This document shows, one piece after another, positions 31,349 to 41,704 of a stretch of 64,000 bases of DNA (the first letter of the stretch is position 1; every line of letters begins with the position of its first letter). The position numbers and the translations under genes are program-made. The notes under the pieces are model-generated. The model saw only the letters and a program-made list of their open reading frames with translations, was not told the origin of the DNA and ran no database searches. This stretch comes from Pyrenophora tritici-repentis (lineage: Eukaryota; Ascomycota; Dothideomycetes; Pleosporales; Pleosporaceae), in the NCBI RefSeq assembly GCF_003171515.1, contig NC_089397.1:2294001-2358000 (forward strand), read 5' to 3'.

Positions 31349-33174
31349 ACCTGTTTTATCAGTGAGCGCCCCACGAACACCAGCGAGGCGTACGCGCAGC
31401 GACGTAGCTCAGCACCACAACACAAATTTTGTACTCTTGCAACAGTATAGTATTATTCAGAAGCGTCACTATTATTTATATCCTCAATTTCTACCTTGCA
31501 GGTGCGAGAGTTGTGCCCAATCTCACCGCAACGGCCGCAGCGTCGCCCTGCGCGCACCCTCTTCGCCGGCTCCTCACCCTCCTCACGTCTGCCACCCTCC
31601 CTTTCAGCAATTAAGTCTAATACCTCGCCGACTGTTAGTGTCTCCTCTGCCCGTACGTAGCGTCTCTTGCGACTTTTACGCTTTGTTGCTGCTTCAGTAG
31701 CAGTATTAAGGCGCACTATCTCTGCGCGCATCAACACCATCTCATGAGCCATCTGCTGCGCGCCTTTTGTCAGCTGCCGCACCTGCTCATCAAGTGAACT
31801 TGCTGGAGACCCTCGATGGATTTTCACCCTGTTTTGAACCAGCGTTGATTGCGCCTCCATTTCTTTGGCGTTGCGTGGTGTTTTCGCCTCCCAAGCGGCG
31901 TCGACTTGCTGTGGTGGAGTTTGCGTACGCAGCTGCACATCCAGCTTCGATAACACAGCCTGTGGATCATGTGGAGACAATCCAGCGCCTCGAAACCCTG
32001 CGCAAGCATTCTCTCTTGTAAACGCCTTCTCAAAAGCTACTTCAAAGGCTGGTAAGAAGGTCTGTTTGCTGATGTGGTTGATGCGATCGCGTGCCAAGGC
32101 TGAGATCTGATCACCGTACGCGCGCTTCAATGGCGAGAAACAGGCGACGTCAAGCGGCTGCAGGAGGTGCGACGAGTGTGGAGGCATACAGAGGGCAATA
32201 ATCTTCTTCTCCTTGCAGCGATCCTGGAAATCTATCGAGCAATGGCTCTCGTGGCCGTCGATAATCAGCAGCCTATACGCTCCTACAGGCCTCGCATGCG
32301 TATCAAAGTGATCAAGCCAGGCGAGCGCTAGATTGTTGTTCGTCCAGCCTGTTGGGCTTACTTGAATAACCCAGTTGCGTGGGAGGTCCTCAGTAAACCA
32401 GTTAGAGATAAGAACCTTGCCGGCAAAGATGAGGAAGGGTGGGATAACACGCCCTGTTGCGCTGACGCCCTGTATTTACGTAGTCCACTCGCGATCACCA
32501 GGCTGAAGCTTCTTCGCTTTCCCAGGTTTCTCTATGCCTGTCACAACAAGTTGTGAAGATATCTTGCCCATCAGGAAGCCAGACTCGTCAAAGTTGTACA
32601 TGTCGTCGTCCACAATACCGTACTTCGCCTTCATGTTCTGAACCAGCGTGAACCAGGGCTCGATGATCGCTGGGTCTTCACAGAGAGCTCGCTGGTGATC
32701 GTATGGACGAGTCCAGCGCGTGCGCAGCTCAGGTGTACGCTTAATAAACCTGTCAACCCAGCATTTACCAACAGGCTCACCGCCGCGGTCGCGCAGCAGT
32801 CTATCAGCCATATCTTGTACGTGTAGCTTTGAGGGCGGTACTCCACGTAGGTTCTCGTCAAGTATACGCTGCAGAATCACTTCCTCTTCTAGCTTCGTCA
32901 GGCGCTTTGATCTGGGCTCGCAGTCGCGTCTAGAGGGCTTCCCGTCGCGTCGTCGTTGTATCGTCCTACGAGGAACGCTGTAGACTGCCTCAGCACGTCG
33001 CAGGCTCGTAATCTGGTCGCATTTAATGTCAGAGAGGGCAAGCTGCACGCCAGCTTCAGTATAGGGCTTGTGAGGTTGTGGTTGTTGAGACATTACGTGT
33101 TGAGTGTCGCGCATGCGCTTCGCTGGTGTTCGTGGGGCGCTCACTGAGGTGGGGCGCTCACTGATAAAACAGGT
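31349..33174 (-). mobile_element. pogo-E transposon, in the TTA tail of the composite element
   Basis: The inverted ends are ACCTGTTTTATCAGTGAGCG(CCCCA) and reverse. TA lies at 31347-31348 and 33175-33176, both within the (TTA)n repeat that is the tail of the composite retroelement. It is 1826 bp. The right end has an extra partial repeat of the GGGGCGCTCACTGA motif. Confidence 0.9.
31453..33114 (-). pseudogene. pogo-E transposase with one stop and a C-terminal zinc knuckle
   Basis: It starts at the ATG at 33114 (MRDTQHVMSQQ) or 33093. HTH regions are AEAVYSVPRRTIQRRRDG and WVDRFIKRTPELRTRW. DDE_1 motifs are MYNFDESGFLMG, LLIIDGHESH and HSSHLLQPLDVACF. One TAA at 32476-32478 follows GDREWTT where a CAA would fit; frames on both sides are otherwise open (554 codons in total). 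The C-terminus has a coiled coil, a basic region and a CCHC knuckle, CGRCGEIGHNSRTC, absent from the other pogo transposases here. Confidence 0.86.
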
Positions 33175-33645
33175 TATTATTATTATATATCCATTAGAGT
33201 CCTGTATCAGTCGGTGACTATGTAGGACTTTGGCTAAGCCGTTCTATATAAGTTGGTCGATGTGGAGTTTCTTTAGGTTTTGTACAATTTAGGTGACAGT
33301 TTGCGTACTCCAATTTCAGAGCTAGTCTTCTATTGGCGCATGTGCTAAAGAGCAGTGTGATAGAATAGAAAGAGATGTAGCAGCGAGCTCTTTTGTAAGG
33401 AAATAAAGTGTTGAGTGTAGGCGTCTATATATAGGGATCTATTACCACAAAATAATAGATCTATATAGCTAGTGCCTGGTCGGTGTTTTGCTCGTAGAGC
33501 AGTTCGGTATATCGAGTCGGTTTAGGGCGTTCGGTAGGTAGAGTGGTTGTTGTAGTCCTCTATATATAGGGATCTATTACCACAGAATAATAGATCTATA
33601 TAGCTAGTGCCTGGTCGATGTTTTGCTCGTAGAGCGGTTCGGTAT

Positions 33646-33824
33646 TGTGATGGATCAAACCTACGATCCCTCACGCGATCACGTGCCATACAATCACGTG
33701 CCACGCTGGCAGTTGGCCCGTGCGAGGAATAATAAAGTTCCCCTCGTACTTGTATATAGATCTGTACACACAATCTCACTTATTAGAGGCATCCTAACTA
33801 TTGCAGTGTACTAGTGCCTTTACA
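33646..33824 (+). repeat. 5' LTR of the gypsy element
   Basis: It begins TGTGATGG and ends TTTACA. It contains two CACGTG hexamers and a TATATA stretch (about 33753-33759), which are plausible promoter elements. It is identical to 41168-41346 and to the solo LTR at 41824-42002 (inverted). Confidence 0.93.
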
Positions 33825-33826
33825 CT

Positions 33827-33835
33827 ATTGTGTGT
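33827..33835 (+). promoter_or_regulatory. Possible self-primer binding site
   Basis: ATTGTGTGT, 2 nt past the LTR, is complementary to ACACACAAT in the LTR (33766-33774), just downstream of TATATA. Tf1-type chromoviruses prime reverse transcription with their own mRNA 5' end in this way. Nine bases could match by chance. Confidence 0.45.
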
Positions 33836-34350
33836 CAACCCCTACATACCTAGGATACTTCGCATCAGGCTCAGTTATCAGAAACACCGTCCGCGCCGAG
33901 CGCCGCCGCCGATTGAGCAACTGCGACTTGCTACATCGGGCAGAACAAGACGTTCTGCGACGGGTTAGGTCTTGACGACGAGGATCGCAAAGTATTGCGC
34001 TAGAAGCCCACGGGTGGAGACACCAGGCTCAACAAGCAAGTATTGCTCGTGAGGGTTGTCACCAACGCTGGTAGAGGACAGGTCCACCTACATCAACGGA
34101 CAAGTAGGCAGAGGGCAAGGCATCGAGCTTCGAGAAGCGCGACCCTACGGTAAGCCCTGCGCAACACACGAAAAGACCAGAGACACCAGGCTCAACAGGC
34201 AAGTATTGCTCGTGGGGGTTGTCACCAACGCTGGTAAAGGACAGGTCCACCTACATCAACGGACAAGTAGGCAGAAGGCAAGGCATCGAGCTTCGAGAAG
34301 CGCGACCCTACGGTCAGCCCTGCGCAACACACACGAAAAGATCATCGCGA

Positions 34351-36698
34351 TGGCAAACCCGGCCAATACCCAGAATACCCAAGGTACCTCAGCCACCGGT
34401 GCCACCTTCGGGCAAGCTTCCCAGGATCCTACTCAATCACAGATGGGCCCGCCTCTCGTACCAGTACGAGCTTGCCTCTCCAACCGCCGAGAGAGCATGC
34501 TTCTGGCAGCCCATCCGTCATCCCAGCCATCAGTATCAGCTAGCGGCGACCTAGAGCCCATGACTGCTACACGCGAGATTGTCGGCATCGAAATCAACGA
34601 CGTCCTGCTCGAATACCTCAAAGATTCTAACTACGTTTACCTCCGTTATACCGTTGACACCGAGTGGTTCGAATTACAAGAGGATCCCGAACCTGACGAG
34701 CACAGCAATGCCTTTTACTCCCTTAGCACAGGCCGAATCCGCACTGATGGCAACATCACCCACAACATCAACGACTTCACTGTCACTAACTCTAGTAACC
34801 TCCAGAAGAACGTGAAGGATCGTCCCGACTTCTGGTGGCGATTTATTGTCTCTACGCTAGTCTCCCTACGCAACTGCACTGACGCCATCAATAGGCATCT
34901 GCAGACTGTGGACCGCAATGAAGGAGAGACTCAAGCTCTACGAGACCGACTAGCGAATGTTGAAGCAGCCCTTGATGAAACTTCGAACAGTAAACAACTA
35001 CAAGTTGGCATGGTTAGCAGCAACCTGTACAAGGAGAAGCTGACAGAGATCCGACGCCTCACCTCGGACATCGGAAAGCTCAAAGCTGCGTCAGAACAAC
35101 TCCCCAACGTTCGCGATGACCCCGCCTTCAAAGCCCTCGCCGCTGAGCGCGACCTTGCCGCCACCGAACGCAATGAACTCAAGCAGAAGGTTGAGGACCT
35201 ATCCCGCCGAGCCGATGAACCGGAGAGCGGTCCTAACTACGCAGAGTTGGCACAGAAGCTCAAGGAGGAGTCTGACAGCGCCGACTGGTGGGCAGACCAA
35301 GCTAAGGCCAACGCTGAGCTCTGCGACAAGTTCAAAGGACAAGCTGATCGCTATTCTATCGAGCTTAACCAGTATGATGTCAAGTACTCTAACATGGAGG
35401 CGAACAAGAACGAAGCTCTCGCCCTTAAGGATAAGGCTTACGATGAGCTCAACCTCCAGCTCACCGAGGCTAGACGTGAGACAAAAACGGTCACCGACCG
35501 ACTGCTGCAACATGAACCCAACTATCAGCCGTACACCCTCTGGCGGCGCGAGCGATCTTACGACCCAGTACGGCCTGTACAATCAAGCGTTTTGCTACAG
35601 CGACCTGTAGATGGTACCGCTGACCAACTCTCACAAGATCCTCGCCGAGCTGGGTACACCCCATGGGATAACCGTACTCCCGTGCGCGACGCCTCGCTAC
35701 CTCCTCCATCATCGAACCCATACGCCCCCGCTCCTACAGTACCGCGACCGCCGCCCGTCGCGCCCTCTACCGCCGGTGGAGGATTCTCTTACAAACTCCC
35801 AGAACTTGAGACGTTCAAGGGCAAGGTCGACGACGACTACGAGCGGTGGCGCGAGATGGCAGTGGCCAAGTGTCGCACATACCCAGAGGACTGGCAAGCG
35901 GTTGACTACCTCAAGTTCCGCATTCAAGGCGAAGCTTACGAGCACATCCGAGATGTCAAAGCTCGCCATTTCCTAGATTTCCTAGAGACTCTCGACAGCC
36001 AGTATCTCACCTATGATCGGGAAGCTGACGCCGAAACCCTCATCGCCGACGGCTCGCTCCACTACAAGTCTGGACAGAAGTTCATGGAGTGGAAGTCTAA
36101 GTTCACCTCTTGCATGCGAATCCTCAAACACAAGAACGCGACCCAGATCCGATACGCTCGCGAGTTCATGCGACCCGGGTTAGCTATCGCGACCACTGCC
36201 GGATCTCACAAGGATGAGACCATCCAGTCCTTCTTGCTGCGAGCGCAACACATCGACCAGGGACATCAACAGATTGACGCTGGCCGAAAATTAACTCCCG
36301 TTACGAAGACCGCTGGTGCTAGCCGTACCCAAAAGTTGGTCACCTTTCGGACACCCGACACTCCAGGTCACAACAACGCCGCCAGCACGCATACGTACAA
36401 GAAGATGGCCTTCGAGCGGTCAGAGAAAGACAAGAAGCGTCTAGCTGACTTGAAGCTCTGCTTCAAATGTGGCAAGGATGACCATCAGATGAGGCACGAG
36501 ACTGCCCCCTGCCGCGGCAAGCCCTTCACTCCTTCTCACCAAATCCCCGCACTGGCTTCTTTGTACATCAATGCTCTCGACGCTTCCAACGAAGAGGAGC
36601 GAGACGAGGATACTGAGGAGCCGCTGGACGACAACGACTTAGTGGATGACGATGGCTTCTACGTCAACGACGAGGAACTACTTGAGCATTTAAATTAG
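34351..36698 (+). CDS. gag: Gypsy Gag
   Basis: The frame is open from 34056, but the likely start is the ATG at 34351 (MANPANTQNTQGTS); the upstream part reads through a 163-bp tandem duplication in the leader. The protein has a long coiled coil (about residues 190-390), a capsid-like retrotransposon gag region (YKLPELETFKGKVDDDYERW, FMEWKSKFTSCMRILKH) and a zinc knuckle CFKCGKDDHQMRHETAPC. An acidic tail ends at the TAG. It would form the virus-like particle and package RNA. A GC-rich hairpin directly follows the stop. Confidence 0.85.
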
Positions 36699-36731
36699 GG
36701 GCTCCCGCGCAGAGCCGCGTGCGGGAGCTCA
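36699..36731 (+). promoter_or_regulatory. Hairpin directly after the gag stop codon
   Basis: Following TAG GG, GCTCCCGCGC and GCGTGCGGGAGC can pair around a six-base loop. Its place at the gag/pol boundary suggests a recoding or reinitiation signal. This is inferred from position and pairing only. Confidence 0.45.
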
Positions 36732-37552
36732 ATTGGCGTAACGCAAAAAGACACCAGCGCCGTGTTCGAAACCAGCATCGCCGTTTCGAGATCGCTGCAG
36801 CCTTGCTGCTCGCCCCTGACGAAACGCCAACTATGACGGAGGTCCACTTCGTGTCCTCCGCCTCCATCGGAGGCAAGCCTTCTAAAGACTTCAGCCGACA
36901 ACTCGAGTTTCCCGGCTCCGCTCTCACGCGACCTGATTGTTGGCAACCGATTTCTACCCTTATCGACACGGGAGCCAGCGCATGCTTCGTCAATCAGTCA
37001 TGGGTTAACCAACACCGCCTAGATACTATGCCTGTGGCCAAACCCATTCGATTGTCACTAGCCAACGGCGGAGAAGTGGACAAGCTTACCCAGGCCGTTG
37101 ATCTGCCCGTCCGACACGGAAGCCATACGCACAACGTCCTATGCTACGTCACCAATATCGGCAAGTACGACGTTATCCTAGGCATGAATTGGATGGACTA
37201 TCACCAGCCTGCCCTCCACTTTGGCGACCAGCGATCACTCACCTTCGCTAAGGCAGGGTGCAAACTTAACTGCCTCCACGAAGGACTCCCAGAGACGGTT
37301 TACGAAAACGGAGTTTGTCACAGTCACGTACAACTAGTCAAGGGAGACTACCAGACAGGCGACACCACTACTAAGACGAACAAGGATGGTAAGGTGACGA
37401 CTGAGGAGACTATGGCTGATATCTACCTCATCTCCGCTGCCGCTGCAACCGCACTCGCAGCCAAACATCCTGACCAGGTCATATGGTTGGAACCCCGCCA
37501 TTGGGCCAAGCTTGCGAAGCCCCCGATGAAGACCGAGAAGGCATCGGCGTAG
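36722..37552 (+). CDS. pol: Gypsy protease domain frame
   Basis: It is in a different frame from Gag, with no obvious ATG near its start (only GTG at 36719), so expression probably needs recoding. The aspartic protease motif is LIDTGASACFVNQSW, with VILGMNWMDYH completing the retropepsin fold. It overlaps the downstream RT frame by about 70 bp (37483-37552). That implies a second frameshift, or a one-base change in this copy. Confidence 0.72.
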   Translation, partial: RELNWRNAKRHQRRVRNQHRRFEIAAALLLAPDETPTMTEVHFVSSASIGGKPSKDFSRQLEFPGSALTRPDCWQPISTLIDTGASACFVNQSWVNQHRLDTMPVAKPIRLSLANGGEVDKLTQAVDLPVRHGSHTHNVLCYVTNIGKYDVILGMNWMDYHQPALHFGDQRSLTFAKAGCKLNCLHEGLPETVYENGVCHSHVQLVKGDYQTGDTTTKTNKDGKVTTEETMADIYLISAAAATALAAKHPDQVIWLEPRHWAKLAKPPMKTEKASA

Positions 37553-40500
37553 CCGCAGTCTCGCAAACTGACTTTGAGAAGTACATGCACAAGATGGAGC
37601 AACCTTACATGACTAGAGACCAGATTGGCCAGCTGGTACCTGAGTGGGTGTTGGACGAACTACCTGATCTGTTCAACCCTCATCTGGCTCATCAACTCCC
37701 CGAACGAAGACCAGGAGTCGACCACCCCATCGACCTGCTTCCTGACACTACGCCCCCTAAGCCCCATGTCTACGGACTCACTCGTACCGAGACTGAGGCT
37801 GTTAAGAAGTATATCGATGACATGCTGCAAAAGGGCTTAATCAAGGCCAGTAACTCCCCGTTTGCGTCACCTGTCTTGATCGTCAAGAAACCTGGAGGAG
37901 GTCTCCGCATATGTGTCGACTACCGAGCACTCAACAACGTCACTAAGAAGAATCGAAATGCGCCACCAGCCATCAAAGAAACTCTAGCGCGCATGGCCAA
38001 AGTTCAGATTATGTCTCTCGTCGATGTTGTAGCCGCTTTCAACACCGTTCGGATTAAAGAAGGTGACGAAGAGAAAACCGCCTTCCTCACCCGGTACGGA
38101 CTCTATGAGTATATGGTCATGCCCTTTGGACTGTGCAATGCACCAGGGACGTTCCAAAACTTCATCAACGAAACGCTGCGCGAATACTTGGACGTTATAT
38201 GTACCGCCTACCTAGACGACATACTTATATATAGCGACAACGAGAAAGACCACCGTTCGCATGTCCTAAAGGTTCTCCGCAAGATTCAAGGCGCAGGACT
38301 ATCGTTGGATCCCACGAAGTGCAAGTTCGAAACCAAGCGAGTCAAGTACTTAGGCTTGATCCTCACCACCGACGGCATCGAAATGGATCCGGAGAAGGTC
38401 TCCACTGTCCTCGATTGGCAACTGCCGAGATCAGTGAAGGACATGCAGTCTTTCCTCGGCTTCTGCAACTTCTATCGCCGGTTTATTAAAGGGTTCTCAT
38501 ATATCGCTAAGCCACTCACGGAACTCACCAAGGAGGGTAGTCAACGACATTTCCCTCTCCAAGCTAATGGACAAGCTGCGAAAGCCTTTGAACAGCTAAA
38601 GCTTGCGTTTAAAACAGCGGGCGTACTGTCCCACTTTGACCCAGATTTGGAAACGTGGCTCGAGACTGACGCGTCGGACTTCGTTACCGCAGCTATCCTC
38701 TCGCAGATGCACAAAGGTGTTCTACGACCTGTAGCGTTCTTATCACATAAGATGACACCTGCCGAGTGCAACTACGAGATCTATGACAAGGAGCTCCTCG
38801 CGATTGTTCGAGCATTCGAGGAGTGGAGGTTTGAACTGTCAGGTACTGATGATCCCATCTTGGTATTGTCAGACCACCAGGCCCTCCAGACGTTCATGAC
38901 AACCAAACGCCTCAACCGACGGCAAGCTCGATGGGCTGAGTTCCTAGCTGAGTTCAATTTTAGAGTCAAATACCGTCCTGGTAAACAAGGAACTAAGCCC
39001 GACGCACTCACTCGCCGACCGGGCGATCTTCCAGCTAACGCCGAGGATGAGCGACGTCAACACCAGGTACAAGTGATCCTCAAGCCTGACCAGGTGGATC
39101 CTGAGTGTCGAGTTGCCACCTTTAGCTTCCACTTCGACGGTGGCTCCCGACACGCTGTATATCTGGCCAACGCCCTCGGTGACGAGCTCCGGACGTCCCC
39201 AGTCTCCTTGGCCATGATGATGTACCAAGACAGTGAAACGGACGACTTTAGCGACGAATACCTCTTCGCTCTCGGAGACACAGCGGAGGTCGATGACACG
39301 TCCGCTGCACCGCTTACGGAGCCGGACACGTCGCTGGACGAAGCCAATATCCTCCAGACCGTTCGACAAGCTTACCCGGATGACGACATCGTTCAAGTTA
39401 TCCTCAAAGCCAAAGCTGATGGCCAGCGCCGCATCCCGTACCACCTAATTCACGGTCCAAACAGGATACGCTTAGAGCTTGGTGATTGCTCAATACACGA
39501 CGGAGTCTTCTATGTCAAGAAGAAGGTCTACATCCCCGAATCAGGCACCCTGCGCACCCGGATCATCGAACGCGTACACCGATCCTATTGCGGTGGCCAT
39601 AGCGGCAAACACGGTAGCTACGACATGTTAAACCGCTGGTACTACTGGCCGAAGATGATAAATGATGTAGCACAGTACGTCAAGAACTGTTTGGCCTGTC
39701 GGAGATCGAAATCTTACCGCGATGGGAAACACGGGCTCCTACATCCACTCCCGATACCTGAGCGATATTGGAGTAGCATCAGCATGGACTATATCACGCA
39801 CCTGCCTCCTTGCACCGATAACGGCCGCACATATACCAACGTCTTAGTGATTGTTGATCGGCTTAGCAAGAAGAAGAAGTTTATACCTGTGGTGGACCTA
39901 AAGGTTGATACCCTTGTGAAAGCCTTCGTCGAGTACGTGTGGCGTGAGGAGGGATATCCCGACAGCATCGTCAGCGACCGTGGAGCCCAGTTCCTCTCCC
40001 ATTTCTGGACACGTCTTTGTCAACGACTGGGTACCAAGCCAAAGTTGTCAACGGGCTATCACCCAGAAACCGATGGGCAGACGGAGAACGCCAACGCTTG
40101 GCTAAAACAATACCTCCGGTCATATATTAACTACGAGCAAGACAACTGGGCTCTCTTTCTTCCTATGGCAGAGTTCGAAGCTAACAACGCCATCAACGCT
40201 AGTACTGGGACTACCGCTTTCCGCCTCACTAAGGGCTATGACCCGAAGTCTGGTCTTGAACCACCTAAGGTGAACACTGGTCTCACTGCCCCAGCTCGCA
40301 GAGATCAAGACAACGCCAACAAGTTTGCAGAAAAGCTAGACGCGCTACGCAAAGCCCTTCGGCTCGAACTACAATGGTCACAAGCTAAACAGGCGGAATA
40401 CGCAAACGACGCCCGGCTCCCAGCGCCTGAGTTTAAGGTCGGCGATCAAGTTATGTTGGACGCCCGTAACTTCCGTACTACACGTCCTAGTCTATCACTT

Positions 40501-41079
40501 GACTTCAAGAACCGCGGTCCCTTCACTGTCACACGCGTCATTGACAATATGGCTTACGAACTACTCCTGCCTCCAGAGATGGGCAAGCTCCACAACGTCT
40601 TCCACCCGTGGTTACTACACTTACACGAGGAGGCTCCGCTGCCTGGTCAACTGCGCGATTCCGCACCAGCTGAGTTCGCCGATCCCGACGAGGAAGATGG
40701 TACAAGCTATGAAGTGGAAGCCGTCCTAGACTCCCGCGTCAACAAGAGACTTAAAGACCCCTACTCTCGCAGCGGTCTTCTCCAATACTTAGTGCGATGG
40801 ACCAACTACCCCGCCGGCACCGACAACCCATCTTGGGAACCATACATGAACCTGGTGGACTCCGCAGACATTGTCCAACAGTACCATGAGTCCCGCCCTA
40901 AAGCTCCAGGACCACATCGAAAGTTTGCGACGCTCGCAGGCAAACAGGATTTACTTATGATTACAGTGATCGCATCCTCTAACAATCCTAAGCCTCCACC
41001 AGGAGCCCCGACGATACAGCAGACGGAGGAGACTATTGGCCCGCGTAGCTTTCGCAATACCGGCAACATTGCTGTTTAG
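37483..41079 (+). CDS. pol: Gypsy Pol: RT, RNase H, integrase, chromodomain
   Basis: Domains in order: reverse transcriptase (KPGGGLRICVDYRALNN; active site AYLDDILIYS), RNase H (LETDASDFVTAAILSQ), integrase zinc finger (HRSYCGGHSGKHG...CLACRRSK), and integrase core with Asp in ISMDYITHLPP, Asp in IVSDRGAQFLS and Glu in DGQTENANAWL. A C-terminal chromodomain follows (YEVEAVLDSRVNKR, LQYLVRWTNYP, SWEPYMNLVDSADIVQQYH). The chromodomain places it among the chromoviruses, which use it to target chromatin. The frame is intact. Confidence 0.92.
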   Translation: MVGTPPLGQACEAPDEDREGIGVAAVSQTDFEKYMHKMEQPYMTRDQIGQLVPEWVLDELPDLFNPHLAHQLPERRPGVDHPIDLLPDTTPPKPHVYGLTRTETEAVKKYIDDMLQKGLIKASNSPFASPVLIVKKPGGGLRICVDYRALNNVTKKNRNAPPAIKETLARMAKVQIMSLVDVVAAFNTVRIKEGDEEKTAFLTRYGLYEYMVMPFGLCNAPGTFQNFINETLREYLDVICTAYLDDILIYSDNEKDHRSHVLKVLRKIQGAGLSLDPTKCKFETKRVKYLGLILTTDGIEMDPEKVSTVLDWQLPRSVKDMQSFLGFCNFYRRFIKGFSYIAKPLTELTKEGSQRHFPLQANGQAAKAFEQLKLAFKTAGVLSHFDPDLETWLETDASDFVTAAILSQMHKGVLRPVAFLSHKMTPAECNYEIYDKELLAIVRAFEEWRFELSGTDDPILVLSDHQALQTFMTTKRLNRRQARWAEFLAEFNFRVKYRPGKQGTKPDALTRRPGDLPANAEDERRQHQVQVILKPDQVDPECRVATFSFHFDGGSRHAVYLANALGDELRTSPVSLAMMMYQDSETDDFSDEYLFALGDTAEVDDTSAAPLTEPDTSLDEANILQTVRQAYPDDDIVQVILKAKADGQRRIPYHLIHGPNRIRLELGDCSIHDGVFYVKKKVYIPESGTLRTRIIERVHRSYCGGHSGKHGSYDMLNRWYYWPKMINDVAQYVKNCLACRRSKSYRDGKHGLLHPLPIPERYWSSISMDYITHLPPCTDNGRTYTNVLVIVDRLSKKKKFIPVVDLKVDTLVKAFVEYVWREEGYPDSIVSDRGAQFLSHFWTRLCQRLGTKPKLSTGYHPETDGQTENANAWLKQYLRSYINYEQDNWALFLPMAEFEANNAINASTGTTAFRLTKGYDPKSGLEPPKVNTGLTAPARRDQDNANKFAEKLDALRKALRLELQWSQAKQAEYANDARLPAPEFKVGDQVMLDARNFRTTRPSLSLDFKNRGPFTVTRVIDNMAYELLLPPEMGKLHNVFHPWLLHLHEEAPLPGQLRDSAPAEFADPDEEDGTSYEVEAVLDSRVNKRLKDPYSRSGLLQYLVRWTNYPAGTDNPSWEPYMNLVDSADIVQQYHESRPKAPGPHRKFATLAGKQDLLMITVIASSNNPKPPPGAPTIQQTEETIGPRSFRNTGNIAV

Positions 41080-41167
41080 GCTTACAGAAGCTTTTGCAAA
41101 GCAAGCTAGACAACTCTTTTTAATTACTTTAAGCGACGGAACCTGCTTTTTTTTGAAGGGGGGGTAG

Positions 41168-41346
41168 TGTGATGGATCAAACCTACGATCCCTCACGCGA
41201 TCACGTGCCATACAATCACGTGCCACGCTGGCAGTTGGCCCGTGCGAGGAATAATAAAGTTCCCCTCGTACTTGTATATAGATCTGTACACACAATCTCA
41301 CTTATTAGAGGCATCCTAACTATTGCAGTGTACTAGTGCCTTTACA
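41168..41346 (+). repeat. 3' LTR of the gypsy element
   Basis: 179 bp, identical to the 5' LTR. It is preceded by the polypurine tract at 41154-41167. Confidence 0.93.
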
Positions 41347-41704
41347 GGTATAGGGGGTCGGTATATCGGGCTGGTTTAGGGCGTTCGGGTATAGATAGCA
41401 ACTAGATATATAGATCTATTACTTTGCAAGTAATAGATCTATATACCTAAGAAAGAGCCGTTGCTCTGTCGGTTTCGTAGAGGGTGCCTTCAATCGAACA
41501 TCTAAAATCAGTTGGCGCACAGACCACTTGCAGAGATTTCTCTCAACTGAGACCAGATCACAACTCTGTCAAAGTTGCAGTAGCCAGCGCGCCCGCCACA
41601 ACGCCTGCAGGTAGAAACAGGCGTTGGAAACTGATTTTAGGAAGGCATTTCAATAGATTTGAGATGAAAAAAGGATGATATATATACTATTTACTATGGA
41701 AGCA

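Larger units (their letters stand above)
33646..41346 (+). mobile_element. Ty3/gypsy chromodomain retrotransposon, apparently complete
   Basis: It is 7701 bp with 179-bp LTRs that read identically base for base, and a target duplication GGTAT (33641-33645, 41347-41351). A putative primer site starts 2 nt after the 5' LTR. A polypurine tract (GAAGGGGGGGTAG) precedes the 3' LTR. Gag, protease and RT-RNase H-integrase frames are all open. Identical LTRs imply a very recent insertion. Confidence 0.93.
31341..41685 (-). mobile_element. Composite non-autonomous retroelement CR1, copy A (interrupted)
   Basis: On the minus strand, from 5' to 3': a unique segment (41685 to about 41410, truncated), about two VNTR units (41410-41347 and 33645-33410), a LINE-derived 3' end (about 33408-33182) and a (TAA)n tail now split by pogo-E. 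Target duplication ACTATTTACTAT lies at 31329-31340 and 41686-41697. A gypsy element sits in the VNTR part. The parts match copy X at 62050-63619 in the same order. There is no coding capacity for retrotransposition, so a LINE must have supplied the enzyme. Confidence 0.8.

Noticed and set aside
34056..34350. N-terminal extension of Gag
   Set aside because: It runs through a tandemly duplicated leader and has no protein-like character. The ATG at 34351 is a better start.
41484..41678. 64-codon frame MPSIEHLKSVGA, also present at 62299-62493
   Set aside because: It is conserved between two CR1 copies only because the element is repeated. It is antisense to the element and resembles no known protein. 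It is noted as part of CR1 and not called a gene.
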